A stretch of DNA of 54,947 bases from a virus: IMG/VR virus record IMGVR_UViG_3300000553_000051, positions 1-54,947 of that record; one strand, written 5' to 3'. A program made the position numbers and the translations under genes. Each line of letters starts with the position of its first letter. Position 1 is the stretch's first letter. The notes beneath the pieces were generated by a model. It worked only from the letters and a program-made list of their open reading frames with translations, had not been told where the DNA came from and made no database searches. This document shows, one piece after another, positions 15,530 through 20,950 of this stretch.

Positions 15530-15583
15530 GTTATAAAAAACTTGATTTTTTACCAACCCAGTTCTGAAAAGACTGGGTTTTTT
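15520..15583 (+). promoter_or_regulatory. attenuator-like module 2
   Basis: AACTGGGT (15520), ACCCAGTT (15556) and ACTGGGTT plus T6 (15572). Segment 2 pairs with either flank over 8 bp, so an antiterminator and a terminator exclude each other. Downstream lie about fifteen tRNA genes with no other clear promoter before 16.29 kb, so this element may set their transcription. Confidence 0.65.
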
Positions 15584-15632
15584 GTTTATAATAGAATTTA
15601 GGTTCTTTGACATCTTGGAAATTAAAATAAAT

Positions 15633-15651
15633 GGTGGGTTGACTACCCACC
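15633..15651 (+). other. stem-loop before tRNA
   Basis: GGTGGGT-TGACT-ACCCACC, a perfect 7-bp stem 5 bases before the tRNA-Glu 5' end. There is no T-run, so an RNA-processing role is more likely than termination. Confidence 0.5.
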
Positions 15652-15656
15652 AAAAT

Positions 15657-15742
15657 GCTCGATTCGGCTAGCGGTCCAGGCTCCCAGAATTTCAATCTGG
15701 CGTGGAGTAATCCACTCAGGGGTTCGAATCCCCTATCGAGTA
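15657..15742 (+). tRNA. tRNA-Glu(TTC) with an expanded variable arm
   Basis: Acceptor GCTCGAT/ATCGAGT (G1:U72), Glu-like D-arm (TTCGGCTAGCGGTCCAGG), perfect anticodon stem CCAGA/TCTGG with loop ATTTCAA, T-arm AGGGG-TTCGAAT-CCCCT. The variable region is 17 bases and forms GTGGA-GTAA-TCCAC, a class-II-like arm capped by a GNRA loop. Glu tRNAs are normally class I with a 4-5 base variable loop. Confidence 0.75.
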
Positions 15743-15821
15743 CGAAAATAAAGAAAACTTGCAGCAACTTAAAAAAATGAACTGTCAATTCAATAAAATG
15801 TTTTCTGTTTTCATTAAAATT

Positions 15822-15888
15822 GCCAACGAGCAGGTGCAAGCCAGGTCTGTAAAACCTTTGCTAGGGGGTTCGAAACCCTCCGGTGGCA
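15822..15888 (+). tRNA. shortened tRNA, anticodon GTA (Tyr) by loop position
   Basis: Acceptor GCCAACG/CGGTGGC with one A.G mismatch, loop CTGTAAA in stem AGGT/ACCT, T-arm GGGGG-TTCGAAA-CCCTC. Only 67 bases, because the D-arm is reduced to a 2-bp stem. With U33 fixed the anticodon is GTA. A Thr(TGT) reading needs C33 and is less likely. It may be non-functional. Confidence 0.5.
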
Positions 15889-15897
15889 CAATAAATA

Positions 15898-15944
15898 CCA
15901 TCTGGTGGTGTAATGGATGCATATCACTCTGTCACAGTGAAGGT
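15898..15944 (+). tRNA. 5' portion of a tRNA-Asp (GTC), truncated
   Basis: A D-arm-like segment and a perfect anticodon arm TCACT-CTGTCAC-AGTGA (anticodon GTC) are present, but no T-arm or 3' acceptor follows. The sequence runs straight into the next tRNA. It looks like a deletion fusion of two tRNA genes. Confidence 0.4.
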
Positions 15945-16020
15945 TTCGCATAGTGGCAATTGCGGGGGTCTGTAAAACCTCTCTCTTTCGAGTCCAGTAG
16001 TTCGAGTCTACCTACTTCCA
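15938..16020 (+). tRNA. tRNA-Tyr(GTA), class II
   Basis: D-stem CGC/GCG, anticodon arm GGGGT-CTGTAAA-ACCTC (GTA), a long variable arm with CTC-TTTC-GAG as expected for Tyr, T-arm GTAG-TTCGAGT-CTAC, 3' acceptor TACTTCC. The 5' acceptor (TGAAGGT) pairs at only 4 of 7 positions because it is shared with the truncated tRNA before it. Function doubtful. Confidence 0.5.
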
Positions 16021-16030
16021 CAAAAAATTT

Positions 16031-16103
16031 GGGTTATTGGTGTAGTGATTAACATAACTGACTGTCGCTCAGTGGATCACGGGTTTGAGTCCCGTATAAC
16101 CCG
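16031..16103 (+). tRNA. tRNA-Asp(GTC)
   Basis: 73 bases. Acceptor GGGTTAT/ATAACCC perfect, anticodon arm ACTGA-CTGTCGC-TCAGT, T-arm ACGGG-TTTGAGT-CCCGT, discriminator G as usual for Asp. An intact canonical gene. Confidence 0.9.
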
Positions 16104-16119
16104 CCTGTGTTTGTTTTTT

Positions 16120-16153
16120 ATGATTTTGTTTCAGCCGAAAAAATCAAAATCAT
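16120..16153 (+). other. spacer stem-loop between tRNAs
   Basis: ATGATTTTG ... CAAAATCAT, a perfect 9-bp inverted repeat with a 16-base loop between the tRNA-Asp and tRNA-Cys genes. It could guide processing of the precursor. Confidence 0.4.
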
Positions 16154-16158
16154 TACAT

Positions 16159-16244
16159 GACAGAATGCTAGAGTGGTCTATTGGCGCAGCCTGCAAAGCT
16201 GATCGGGGAGCAATCCTGCGTGAGTTCGAATCTCACTTCTGTCT
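16159..16244 (+). tRNA. tRNA-Cys(GCA) with an expanded variable arm
   Basis: Acceptor GACAGAA/TTCTGTC perfect, anticodon loop CTGCAAA, T-arm GTGAG-TTCGAAT-CTCAC. The variable region forms GGGA-GCAA-TCCT with a GNRA loop. Cys tRNAs normally have a short variable loop. Confidence 0.75.
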
Positions 16245-16289
16245 CTTTTGGAAAACTTTGTAAAACCAGAAAAAATAGAGTTCGATATT

Positions 16290-16301
16290 TTTATATATAG
16301 A
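16290..16301 (+). promoter_or_regulatory. TTTATATATAG late-type promoter candidate
   Basis: The motif lies 14-25 bases before the HNH endonuclease ATG. This gives the endonuclease its own transcription within the tRNA cluster. Confidence 0.4.
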
Positions 16302-16314
16302 ATAAAAATGTTTT

Positions 16315-16971
16315 ATGAAAAAGTTAAAAACTAAAATTTTAGAATTGAGAGATAAACATAAGTCCTATAATGAAATCGCAAAAATATTAAATTGTGCTAA
16401 AAGCACAATATCATATCATTGTAAGAATTTAAATATCAAATTAAAGGAAAGTGAAATTAAAAAGTCTGAAATAATTGATTTTTATAATAAAAATAAAAAT
16501 TTTAGAGAAACGGCTAGATATTTCAATCTTACAAGATATAAATTGGGTAAAATATTAGGAATACCATTTAATCCTAAAAAATCAAATTGTGTAATTTGTG
16601 GTAATGAAATAATATCATCTATAAGTACTAAAAAATGTTGTTCAGATAAATGTAGAAGAAAATTTAGATTAAATTATTTTAAATTAAATAATTATCAATA
16701 TGATAAATTAGTAATATGGAGAAAAAATAAAAAATTAAAGGCAATTGAATATAAAGGTGGAAGTTGTCAAATTTGTGGATATAATAAATGTGAAAATTCA
16801 TTATCTTTTCATCATATTGAACCTGATAAAAAAGATTTTAGTATAAGTTCAAATATAAATTGGTCATTTGAAAAAATAAAAAATGAATTAGATAAATGTG
16901 TTTTGGTGTGTATGAATTGTCATGGTGAAATTCATAGTGGATTACATTCAGAATTTTTAAAATTAAAATAA
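16315..16971 (+). CDS. free-standing HNH homing endonuclease
   Basis: 218 residues. N-terminal helix-turn-helix-like segment (SYNEIAKILNCAKSTISYHC), a first zinc pair CVICGNE...CCSDKCRR, then an HNH core: CQICGYNKC, LSFHHIEPDKKDF, CVLVCMNCHGEIH. HNH homing endonucleases cut intronless or unmodified alleles and spread by repair. Its place between tRNA genes is typical of such insertions; the group I intron at 20.1 kb is a possible partner but is 3 kb away. Confidence 0.88.
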   Translation: MKKLKTKILELRDKHKSYNEIAKILNCAKSTISYHCKNLNIKLKESEIKKSEIIDFYNKNKNFRETARYFNLTRYKLGKILGIPFNPKKSNCVICGNEIISSISTKKCCSDKCRRKFRLNYFKLNNYQYDKLVIWRKNKKLKAIEYKGGSCQICGYNKCENSLSFHHIEPDKKDFSISSNINWSFEKIKNELDKCVLVCMNCHGEIHSGLHSEFLKLK

Positions 16972-16973
16972 AT

Positions 16974-17059
16974 GCCGTCATGAGTAGAGTTGGTTATTAC
17001 GGAGGTCTCATAAACCTTTCAACCATAGTGTTGCGGTGGTTCAAATCCACCTGACGGTA
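16974..17059 (+). tRNA. tRNA-Met(CAT) with an expanded variable arm
   Basis: Acceptor GCCGTCA/TGACGGT (G1:U72), anticodon arm (G)AGGT-CTCATAA-ACCT(T), variable stem CAAC-CATAGT-GTTG, T-arm GGTGG-TTCAAAT-CCACC. Second CAT tRNA of the cluster; one may be read as Ile2. Starts 2 bases after the endonuclease stop. Confidence 0.75.
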
Positions 17060-17071
17060 CAAATTAAAAAT

Positions 17072-17144
17072 GGGCTCTTAGTATAACTGGTTAGTATGGA
17101 TGACTGATACTCATTCGATCCTGAATCATCCTCAGGAGAGCCTA
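17072..17144 (+). tRNA. tRNA-Ile(GAT) with odd T-loop
   Basis: Acceptor GGGCTCT/AGAGCCT (G1:U72), anticodon arm GATGA-CTGATAC-TCATT. The T-stem CCTGA/TCAGG is perfect, but the loop is ATCATCC and lacks the TTC motif. Loss of the conserved T-loop makes folding uncertain. Confidence 0.65.
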
Positions 17145-17150
17145 CAGAAA

Positions 17151-17224
17151 CCTGATGTGGCGCAATTGGTCAGCGCAGGACCCTTATAAGGTCAAGGTTG
17201 TTGGTTCAAGTCCAGCCATCAGGA
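17151..17224 (+). tRNA. tRNA-Ile(TAT)
   Basis: Acceptor CCTGATG/CATCAGG perfect, D-arm GCGC-AATTGGTCA-GCGC, anticodon arm GGACC-CTTATAA-GGTC, T-arm GTTGG-TTCAAGT-CCAGC. Reads ATA, a codon that is abundant in this AT-rich phage and often rare in hosts. Intact. Confidence 0.9.
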
Positions 17225-17255
17225 CTAAGGAGAAACGGACTCCAACCAAAAAATA

Positions 17256-17366
17256 GTCGTGACTGATGGAGAGACATCAAAATTTCGTGCTGTACCGAGA
17301 CACACTGATAATGTGGATATTCGTTGGTGAGTGGAAGATAAAGGTTCAAATCCTTTCTGCACGACA
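17256..17366 (+). tRNA. tRNA-like gene, atypical fold
   Basis: T-arm AAAGG-TTCAAAT-CCTTT and 3' acceptor GCACGAC are clear. The 5' acceptor may be GTCGTGA at 17256 (6 of 7 pairs, D-like arm TGATG/CATCA, 111 bases in all) or TCGTGC at 17285 (no D-arm, 82 bases). A hairpin CACA-CTGATAA-TGTG would give anticodon GAT. The two folds cannot be resolved by eye. Confidence 0.4.
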
Positions 17367-17371
17367 AAAAT

Positions 17372-17458
17372 GTTTGGTTAATCAAGTGGTCGAAGATATT
17401 ACGCTGTTAACGTAACGAGACGCAAGTCCCATCGTGGGTTCGAATCCTACACCAAACG
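17372..17458 (+). tRNA. tRNA-Asn(GTT) with an expanded variable arm
   Basis: Acceptor GTTTGGT/ACCAAAC and anticodon stem TTACG-CTGTTAA-CGTAA are perfect, D-stem ATC/GAT, T-arm GTGGG-TTCGAAT-CCTAC. The variable arm GAC-GCAA-GTC (GNRA loop) and the D-loop AAGTGGTCGAA are class-II-like, unusual for Asn. Confidence 0.75.
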
Positions 17459-17465
17459 CAAAATT

Positions 17466-17524
17466 GGTCAGTTGCCGTAGTGGCCAAACGGTCCGTGCCA
17501 CCCTGAAATTTCGGCTGTTAACCC
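17466..17524 (+). tRNA. tRNA 5' fragment
   Basis: GGTCAGT acceptor-like, D-stem CCG/CGG, then an arm with CTGTTAA (GTT). No T-arm or matching 3' acceptor follows. Probably a remnant. Confidence 0.3.
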
Positions 17525-17583
17525 AAATAAAAAATAAAGGATATTCAGATATAGTAAATAATATACAATAAAGACACCAAAAA

Positions 17584-17721
17584 GGGAAAGTAGCTCAGTT
17601 GGTAGAGCAGCGTTAAAAAAGATGTAATCTGTTGATACAAAAAATATCTTAAAGATTATTAACCGCACTTACAAAAAGCATGTAAAGCCGTGTGTCAGTC
17701 GTTCGAATCGATTCTTTCCCC
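17584..17721 (+). tRNA. tRNA interrupted in the anticodon region
   Basis: Canonical acceptor GGGAAAG/CTTTCCC, D-arm GCTC-AGTTGGTA-GAGC and T-arm AGTCG-TTCGAAT-CGATT, but 138 bases long. About 62 extra bases sit in the anticodon arm and can be closed by GCGTTAA...TTAACCGC. The original anticodon cannot be assigned. It could be an insertion, a degenerate intron, or a pseudogene. Confidence 0.5.
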
Positions 17722-17759
17722 ACAGAGATTAAAGAAAACTTCCAGCCAAAATAAAATCA

Positions 17760-17828
17760 GGCTCTGTAGTTTAGTCGGTAAAACCTATTCGCAAGTGTAG
17801 ATCCTTGGTTCGAGTCCAAGCGGAATCA
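17760..17828 (+). tRNA. tRNA, anticodon unclear
   Basis: GGCTCTG/CGGAATC (6 of 7 with wobbles), perfect D-stem GTTT/AAAC, T-arm CTTGG-TTCGAGT-CCAAG. The anticodon arm CTAT...GTAG has a loop of 8 (TCGCAAGT), so no anticodon is assigned. 69 bases, about 4 short. Flanked by AAGAAAAC/GTTTTCT inverted repeats. Confidence 0.45.
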
Positions 17829-17855
17829 AAAAAATGTTTTCTGTTCTCTTTAATA

Positions 17856-17936
17856 CCAGCACCCGCAGGCGCAAACCCGTAGAAGGATACTATATATATT
17901 GTATATGAAAGAAGGTTCAATTCCTTCGATGCTGGC
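17856..17936 (+). tRNA. tRNA-like, anticodon unclear
   Basis: CCAGCAC/ATGCTGG (one mismatch) and T-arm GAAGG-TTCAATT-CCTTC. The interior contains an AT-rich hairpin (ATAC...GTAT) that does not give a normal 7-base loop. Preceded by an ATGTTTTCTGTT spacer also found at 15.8 kb. Confidence 0.4.
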
Positions 17937-17954
17937 TTTTTTATTTGGAAAAAA

Positions 17955-17967
17955 TTTAATATATTTA
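17955..17967 (+). promoter_or_regulatory. TTTAATATATTTA late-type promoter candidate
   Basis: The motif lies 4-17 bases before the ATG at 17972. Confidence 0.35.
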
Positions 17968-17971
17968 TAAA

Positions 17972-18187
17972 ATGAGTATAGTAGAAAATAGGTTAAGAGT
18001 AGAAGCAGAAATTCTAAAGAAGATCAAAAGGGAAATTCTTAAGAGTGCTAAGAAAGGTGATGTGCATTATTATTGGGAAACAACTGGTTTAAGTGATTCT
18101 ATGGTAAGAAGCATTGTTACTCAATTGGAAGAAGATAAAAAAATGGTAAAAAGCAAAGGACCTAATTATAAGATAATTAGGTGGTAA
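17972..18187 (+). CDS. small winged-helix-like DNA-binding protein
   Basis: 71 residues: helix (RLRVEAEILKKIKREIL), then YYWETTGLSDSMVRSIVTQLEEDKKMV and KGPNYKIIRW, the order helix-turn-helix plus wing. Such small wHTH proteins are usually transcriptional regulators. It lies inside the tRNA cluster. Assignment rests on pattern only. Confidence 0.6.
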   Translation: MSIVENRLRVEAEILKKIKREILKSAKKGDVHYYWETTGLSDSMVRSIVTQLEEDKKMVKSKGPNYKIIRW

Positions 18188-18430
18188 TTATTTCTTTTTT
18201 AGAATTTTTATAATAATATCTTCTTTAATAATGATTAATGAATCTTTTTTAAGAATAAGTTTACTGATGCTATCATCTTGTTTTATTGCGACAGTATTTA
18301 TTTTTGCTGATTCTTGATTTTGTTTTATTATACGGCTATTTGATCCGAAATAATCAATTACATAGATACTAATTGTAAATAAGCAGAAAAATAATATAAA
18401 ATAAATTGTTTGTTCATAAACTTTTTTTAT
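18188..18430 (-). CDS. possible membrane protein without ATG start
   Basis: An open frame of about 80 codons with one transmembrane segment (YFILFFCLFTISIYVI) followed by a charged tail ending in IIIKILKKK. The only upstream start-like codons are ATA/ATT. An ATG two codons into another frame stops early, so a single indel may hide the real start. It is directly convergent with the wHTH gene. Confidence 0.35.
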   Translation of the reverse strand: MKKVYEQTIYFILFFCLFTISIYVIDYFGSNSRIIKQNQESAKINTVAIKQDDSISKLILKKDSLIIIKEDIIIKILKKK

Positions 18431-18452
18431 TCTATATATAAAAAAATAATAC

Positions 18453-18546
18453 TTGGTGTTGGAGAAATGGCGTATTCCGAAAAAGAATACTTAACTCGTC
18501 CCGGAGACTTGCGGGAAGATAGGTGGTTCGATTCCATCACACCATA
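18453..18546 (+). tRNA. class-II-like tRNA, anticodon unclear
   Basis: Acceptor TTGGTGT/ACACCAT (first pair mismatched) and T-arm GGTGG-TTCGATT-CCATC. It contains GTATTC-CGAAAAA-GAATAC (perfect stem, no U33) and a long arm CCCG...CGGG. The loop could be read CGA/GAA but U33 is missing. It may be a Ser, Leu or Phe gene with an inserted hairpin. Confidence 0.45.
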
Positions 18547-18742
18547 CTGAAAGAAGAGTTACATATAACAATAACCAAGGTTTTAAATATCGTTTATTAG
18601 TGCCTTATAAAGTTCATTATACTTTAAAATGATGTTTCGGTTCGTTTCGAAGGTAAATATACCCCAGAATTGACCTTACACTATAAAAAAACGATTTTGT
18701 GCTTAGATTCAAGAAAACAAAAACTACAAAATAATAAATAAC
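18547..18742 (+). other. intergenic stretch, no gene seen
   Basis: About 195 bases with no ORF over 30 codons and no tRNA. GGTTCGTTTCGAAGG-type short palindromes only. Probably the leader of the small genes that follow. Confidence 0.4.
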
Positions 18743-18916
18743 ATGGATGAACATTTAAGAATGAATTTTGAGAATTATGATGAATATTGTCGTAATATGC
18801 ATGAATGTGAATTTTACATAGAATGGTTGAATATTGATGAATTTATTGAAAGATTAGAAACAGATGAAAAGTTCAGAAAAGAATGGTCGATAATGAATGA
18901 AAAATCACAAATATAG
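18743..18916 (+). CDS. small acidic protein, 57 residues
   Basis: ATG 18743 to TAG 18914-18916. Charged and helical (NFENYDEYCRNMHECEFYIE ... RLETDEKFRKEW). Short, but the codon use is like its neighbours and it overlaps the next small gene in the usual way. Function unknown. Confidence 0.55.
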   Translation: MDEHLRMNFENYDEYCRNMHECEFYIEWLNIDEFIERLETDEKFRKEWSIMNEKSQI

Positions 18917-19028
18917 AATAGGTGAATTTGTTATGATTAAATCTCTTAAGTGGTATAAGAGTAATCATGATAGTTTTGGTAACATTTTGTGCTATGAATA
19001 TTACGGCATCTCTCTAAAAATCGAGTGA
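18897..19028 (+). CDS. small protein, 43 residues
   Basis: ATG 18897 to TGA 19026-19028, overlapping the previous gene by 20 bases. The sequence YRIGEFVMIKS...GNILCYEYYG has the pattern of a small beta-barrel. Ends just before a promoter box. Function unknown. Confidence 0.5.
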   Translation: MKNHKYRIGEFVMIKSLKWYKSNHDSFGNILCYEYYGISLKIE

Positions 19029-19034
19029 CTTTAT

Positions 19035-19042
19035 TATCTTTG
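19035..19042 (+). promoter_or_regulatory. Bacteroidota-type promoter (TATCTTTG)
   Basis: TAnnTTTG box 8 bases before the ATG at 19051, so the message would be nearly leaderless. Confidence 0.55.
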
Positions 19043-19050
19043 TTCCTGCA

Positions 19051-19346
19051 ATGAGTGTTTATTGTGGCCTGAAAGCGGAAATTATAGATTACACAAGAAG
19101 AGGATATCACATTAATATTATAGATAAAAATAAACCAAAGAATGGTTTTATCGGGTGGGAATGGAGTGATGAAATGTTTGAAAGTATTAGTAGTATAAGA
19201 AAAAACCTGCGTTATTACCTGGCCAGCATCTTCGACGGCTTGCCCACGTTGAATATGAATACCTTACACATTGGATTCATAGCCGAGGTATTGTTTATTG
19301 GTATTATCCCAAGAAATTAAAAAAACTGAAAAAGAAATCAGAATAA
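19051..19346 (+). pseudogene. frameshifted small gene with KKLKKL tail
   Basis: The frame from ATG 19051 reads through about 60 sensible residues (VYCGLKAEIIDYTRRGYHIN...), then switches in quality near 19232. The +1 frame from there continues RRLAHVEYEYLTHWIHSRG... and ends YPKKLKKLKKKSE at TAA 19344-19346, giving the shared basic tail. One single-base change restores a protein of about 98 residues. The uninterrupted frame would instead stop at 19320. Confidence 0.6.
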
Positions 19347-19354
19347 AAAAAATT

Positions 19355-19828
19355 ATGAAATTTGGATTATATACATTGCAAATAGAGTCAACATTAACAA
19401 AAATTCCAATTTATCAACGTATTTTTGATTTTGGTTGGGGAAATGGTTATGTTTTATTGCCACACAATCATCCTTTTTATGGAAAGCATTATGATGATAT
19501 AGGTGTTGTTGCACATGGTGGATTAACTTTTAGTGATTATTTGATGCTAAATCATTTTTTAGAATGGATAGGTGATAGAGAATTTGATGGTGATGTGACT
19601 TTAGAAAACTATAAAAAATTTGACAAATGGTGGATGATAGGTTTTGATACTGCGCATGCTGGTGATGATTCATATGTTTGTTCTAAGGAATTTGTTATAA
19701 ATGAGACTCATGAAATGATTGAGCAATGTTTATCAGATGATATTAAAGGAATGAATTTATATAAAGCAATTTATTTAAGGAAAGATAAATTGAAATTAAT
19801 TAATGCCTCTATGAGTTGTAATGAATAG
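19355..19828 (+). CDS. unknown protein with RKDKLKLIN tail
   Basis: 157 residues from ATG 19355 (MKFGLYTLQ), preferred to an upstream in-frame start that lies in the previous gene. It has a Gly/His-rich segment (LLPHNHPFYGKHYDDIGVVAHGG) and WMIGFDTAHAGDD, seen in phage proteins of unknown role. The YLRKDKLKLINAS tail is followed by six residues that are coded inside the tRNA-Arg gene. Confidence 0.75.
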   Translation: MKFGLYTLQIESTLTKIPIYQRIFDFGWGNGYVLLPHNHPFYGKHYDDIGVVAHGGLTFSDYLMLNHFLEWIGDREFDGDVTLENYKKFDKWWMIGFDTAHAGDDSYVCSKEFVINETHEMIEQCLSDDIKGMNLYKAIYLRKDKLKLINASMSCNE

Positions 19829-19878
19829 CATTTAGCGCTTCGAACGCTAAGGTGGGGGTTTGATTCCCTCTAGGGGTA
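19805..19878 (+). tRNA. tRNA-Arg(TCG) overlapping a CDS
   Basis: Acceptor GCCTCTA/TAGGGGT (G1:U72 and one G.U), perfect anticodon arm TTAGCG-CTTCGAA-CGCTAA, T-arm GGGGG-TTTGATT-CCCTC. The first 24 bases are also the last codons and stop of the preceding CDS, on the same strand. Confidence 0.7.
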
Positions 19879-19888
19879 CAATTGCGAG

Positions 19889-19913
19889 GAAGGTTCGAAT
19901 CCTTCTAGGCATA
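19889..19913 (+). tRNA. orphan tRNA 3' end
   Basis: T-arm GAAGG-TTCGAAT-CCTTC plus TAGGCATA right after the tRNA-Arg. No anticodon arm of its own. A leftover of a lost tRNA. Confidence 0.4.
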
Positions 19914-20046
19914 TAAAAAATTTAATTTCCAAGATGAATGGCATCTTTGCTGAAATGAATTATAGCAACTTTGGTAGAAAGTATAAGGTGAGTGGCAAGA
20001 CAATAAAAAATGGCTAAATTATTTTTTTATATTAAAAACTTTTTTG

Positions 20047-20054
20047 TATATTTG
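20047..20054 (+). promoter_or_regulatory. Bacteroidota-type promoter (TATATTTG)
   Basis: TAnnTTTG box 20 bases before the intron-bearing tRNA-Leu. Confidence 0.6.
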
Positions 20055-20073
20055 TATTATAAAATTTAAGTAT

Positions 20074-20368
20074 GCCGATGTGTTGTAATTGGTAGCCAAG
20101 ATGGACTTGTGTAAATGATTGAAAATGAGTGCTTTAAGGGAAACTTTAAATGTAGAATGCTTCAAATTCGGTGAATTCTTTAAAATGATAACGCCGAGCC
20201 AAGCTTCAGAAATGAAGAAGGTGTAGAGACTTGACGGAGCATACCTAAGTCAAAATTGATATGGTAAAGGCAAAGCCCAGACTACAAACAGAAATGGTAG
20301 TGAAAACTATAGTAGTAAGAAAATCCATTGGGAGCAATCCCGTGCCGGTTCGAGTCCGGCCATCGGCA
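20074..20368 (+). tRNA. tRNA-Leu(TAA) interrupted by a group I intron
   Basis: 5' exon 20074-20108: acceptor GCCGATG, D-arm with GTAATTGGTAGCC, then ATGGACTT. 3' exon 20320-20368: AAAATCCAT, variable arm GGGA-GCAA-TCCC, T-arm GCCGG-TTCGAGT-CCGGC, acceptor CATCGGC. Joining gives stem ATGGA/TCCAT with loop CTTAAAA, anticodon TAA, a class II Leu tRNA. The break lies after U34, the same site as in the tRNA-Leu(UAA) introns of cyanobacteria and plastids. Reads TTA, a major codon in an AT-rich genome. Confidence 0.85.
20109..20319 (+). ncRNA. group I intron in tRNA-Leu(UAA)
   Basis: 211 bases, with no ORF inside. It follows T34 and ends in G, as group I introns do. GAGT at 20128-20131 can pair with the exon end ACTT (U.G at the splice site) as P1. 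Core elements in order: a Q-like segment AACGCCGAGCCAAGC, an R-like segment GTGTAGAGACTTGACGG and an S-like segment AGCCCAGACTACAAA, close to those of trnL introns (subgroup IC3 in known cases). Small and probably self-splicing. Confidence 0.82.
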
Positions 20369-20434
20369 CAAATGAATAAAATTAATATTAAACTATGAAA
20401 ATAGATTTCCAATATACTTGGAAATAAAAATATT

Positions 20435-20596
20435 ATGAAAGAACTTACCGCAGAAGAAATGATTGTTCAGATGAATGCTCAACTTAGAGAAGTTGAAGAG
20501 CATATTGATAATGAAGAAAATGAAACTATTACTAGGTTAGATTCTGAAATTAAGGAGTTGACTGCGATAGAAAAAAAAGATGATTTAGGATTTTAA
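20435..20596 (+). CDS. small coiled-coil protein, 53 residues
   Basis: ATG 20435 to TAA 20594-20596. One long charged helix (MIVQMNAQLREVEEHIDNEE...). One base separates it from the next ATG. Function unknown. Confidence 0.6.
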   Translation: MKELTAEEMIVQMNAQLREVEEHIDNEENETITRLDSEIKELTAIEKKDDLGF

Positions 20597-20597
20597 T

Positions 20598-20867
20598 ATG
20601 GATAACATAACAGAAGAAGATTACAAAAAAGCACTTAATACAGTTGCTTTATACGAGTATCATTTAAGAGATACAAAACAAGTTTCGGTAACTTATAAGG
20701 CTGAGGTTTCTGTAACTGTTCAAGTTCCAAATAATTGGACAAATGAAAAAATATTGAAAGAATTAGAAGGTGGTGCATATCACGGATTAGAGCAGGATAG
20801 TGAGGAAGGGATTAATTTTGGTGAAATTGTTGAATTGATTGTTGCTGGTAAAGAGATAATATTATAA
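20598..20867 (+). CDS. unknown small protein
   Basis: 89 residues with a beta pair in the middle (QVSVTYKAEVSVTVQVP) and an acidic end. No family name. It follows the preceding coiled-coil gene by one base. Confidence 0.7.
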   Translation: MDNITEEDYKKALNTVALYEYHLRDTKQVSVTYKAEVSVTVQVPNNWTNEKILKELEGGAYHGLEQDSEEGINFGEIVELIVAGKEIIL

Positions 20868-20904
20868 TGTTGGAGAAATATTTATATTGTTCACAAATAT
20901 ACGA

Positions 20905-20923
20905 TGTTCACGTATCGTGAACA
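20905..20923. promoter_or_regulatory. palindromic operator-like site
   Basis: TGTTCACG-TAT-CGTGAACA, a perfect 8-bp inverted repeat, with another TTCAC half-site at 20890. No T-run follows, so it is more likely an operator or RNA stem before the gene at 20951 than a terminator. Confidence 0.45.
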
Positions 20924-20950
20924 CAAAAAAAATAAAAATAATAATAAATT

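Noticed and set aside
15531-15839. Minus-strand frame of 102 codons
   Set aside because: It runs across the terminator and the tRNA-Glu gene. The apparent protein is translated tRNA sequence.
17468-17668. Minus-strand frame of 66 codons
   Set aside because: Covers tRNA fragments and the interrupted tRNA; no promoter or Shine-Dalgarno sequence.
20905-20923. Perfect palindrome as a rho-independent terminator
   Set aside because: It is followed by A, not T, on the plus strand, and on the minus strand the T-run is on the wrong side. Kept only as operator-like.
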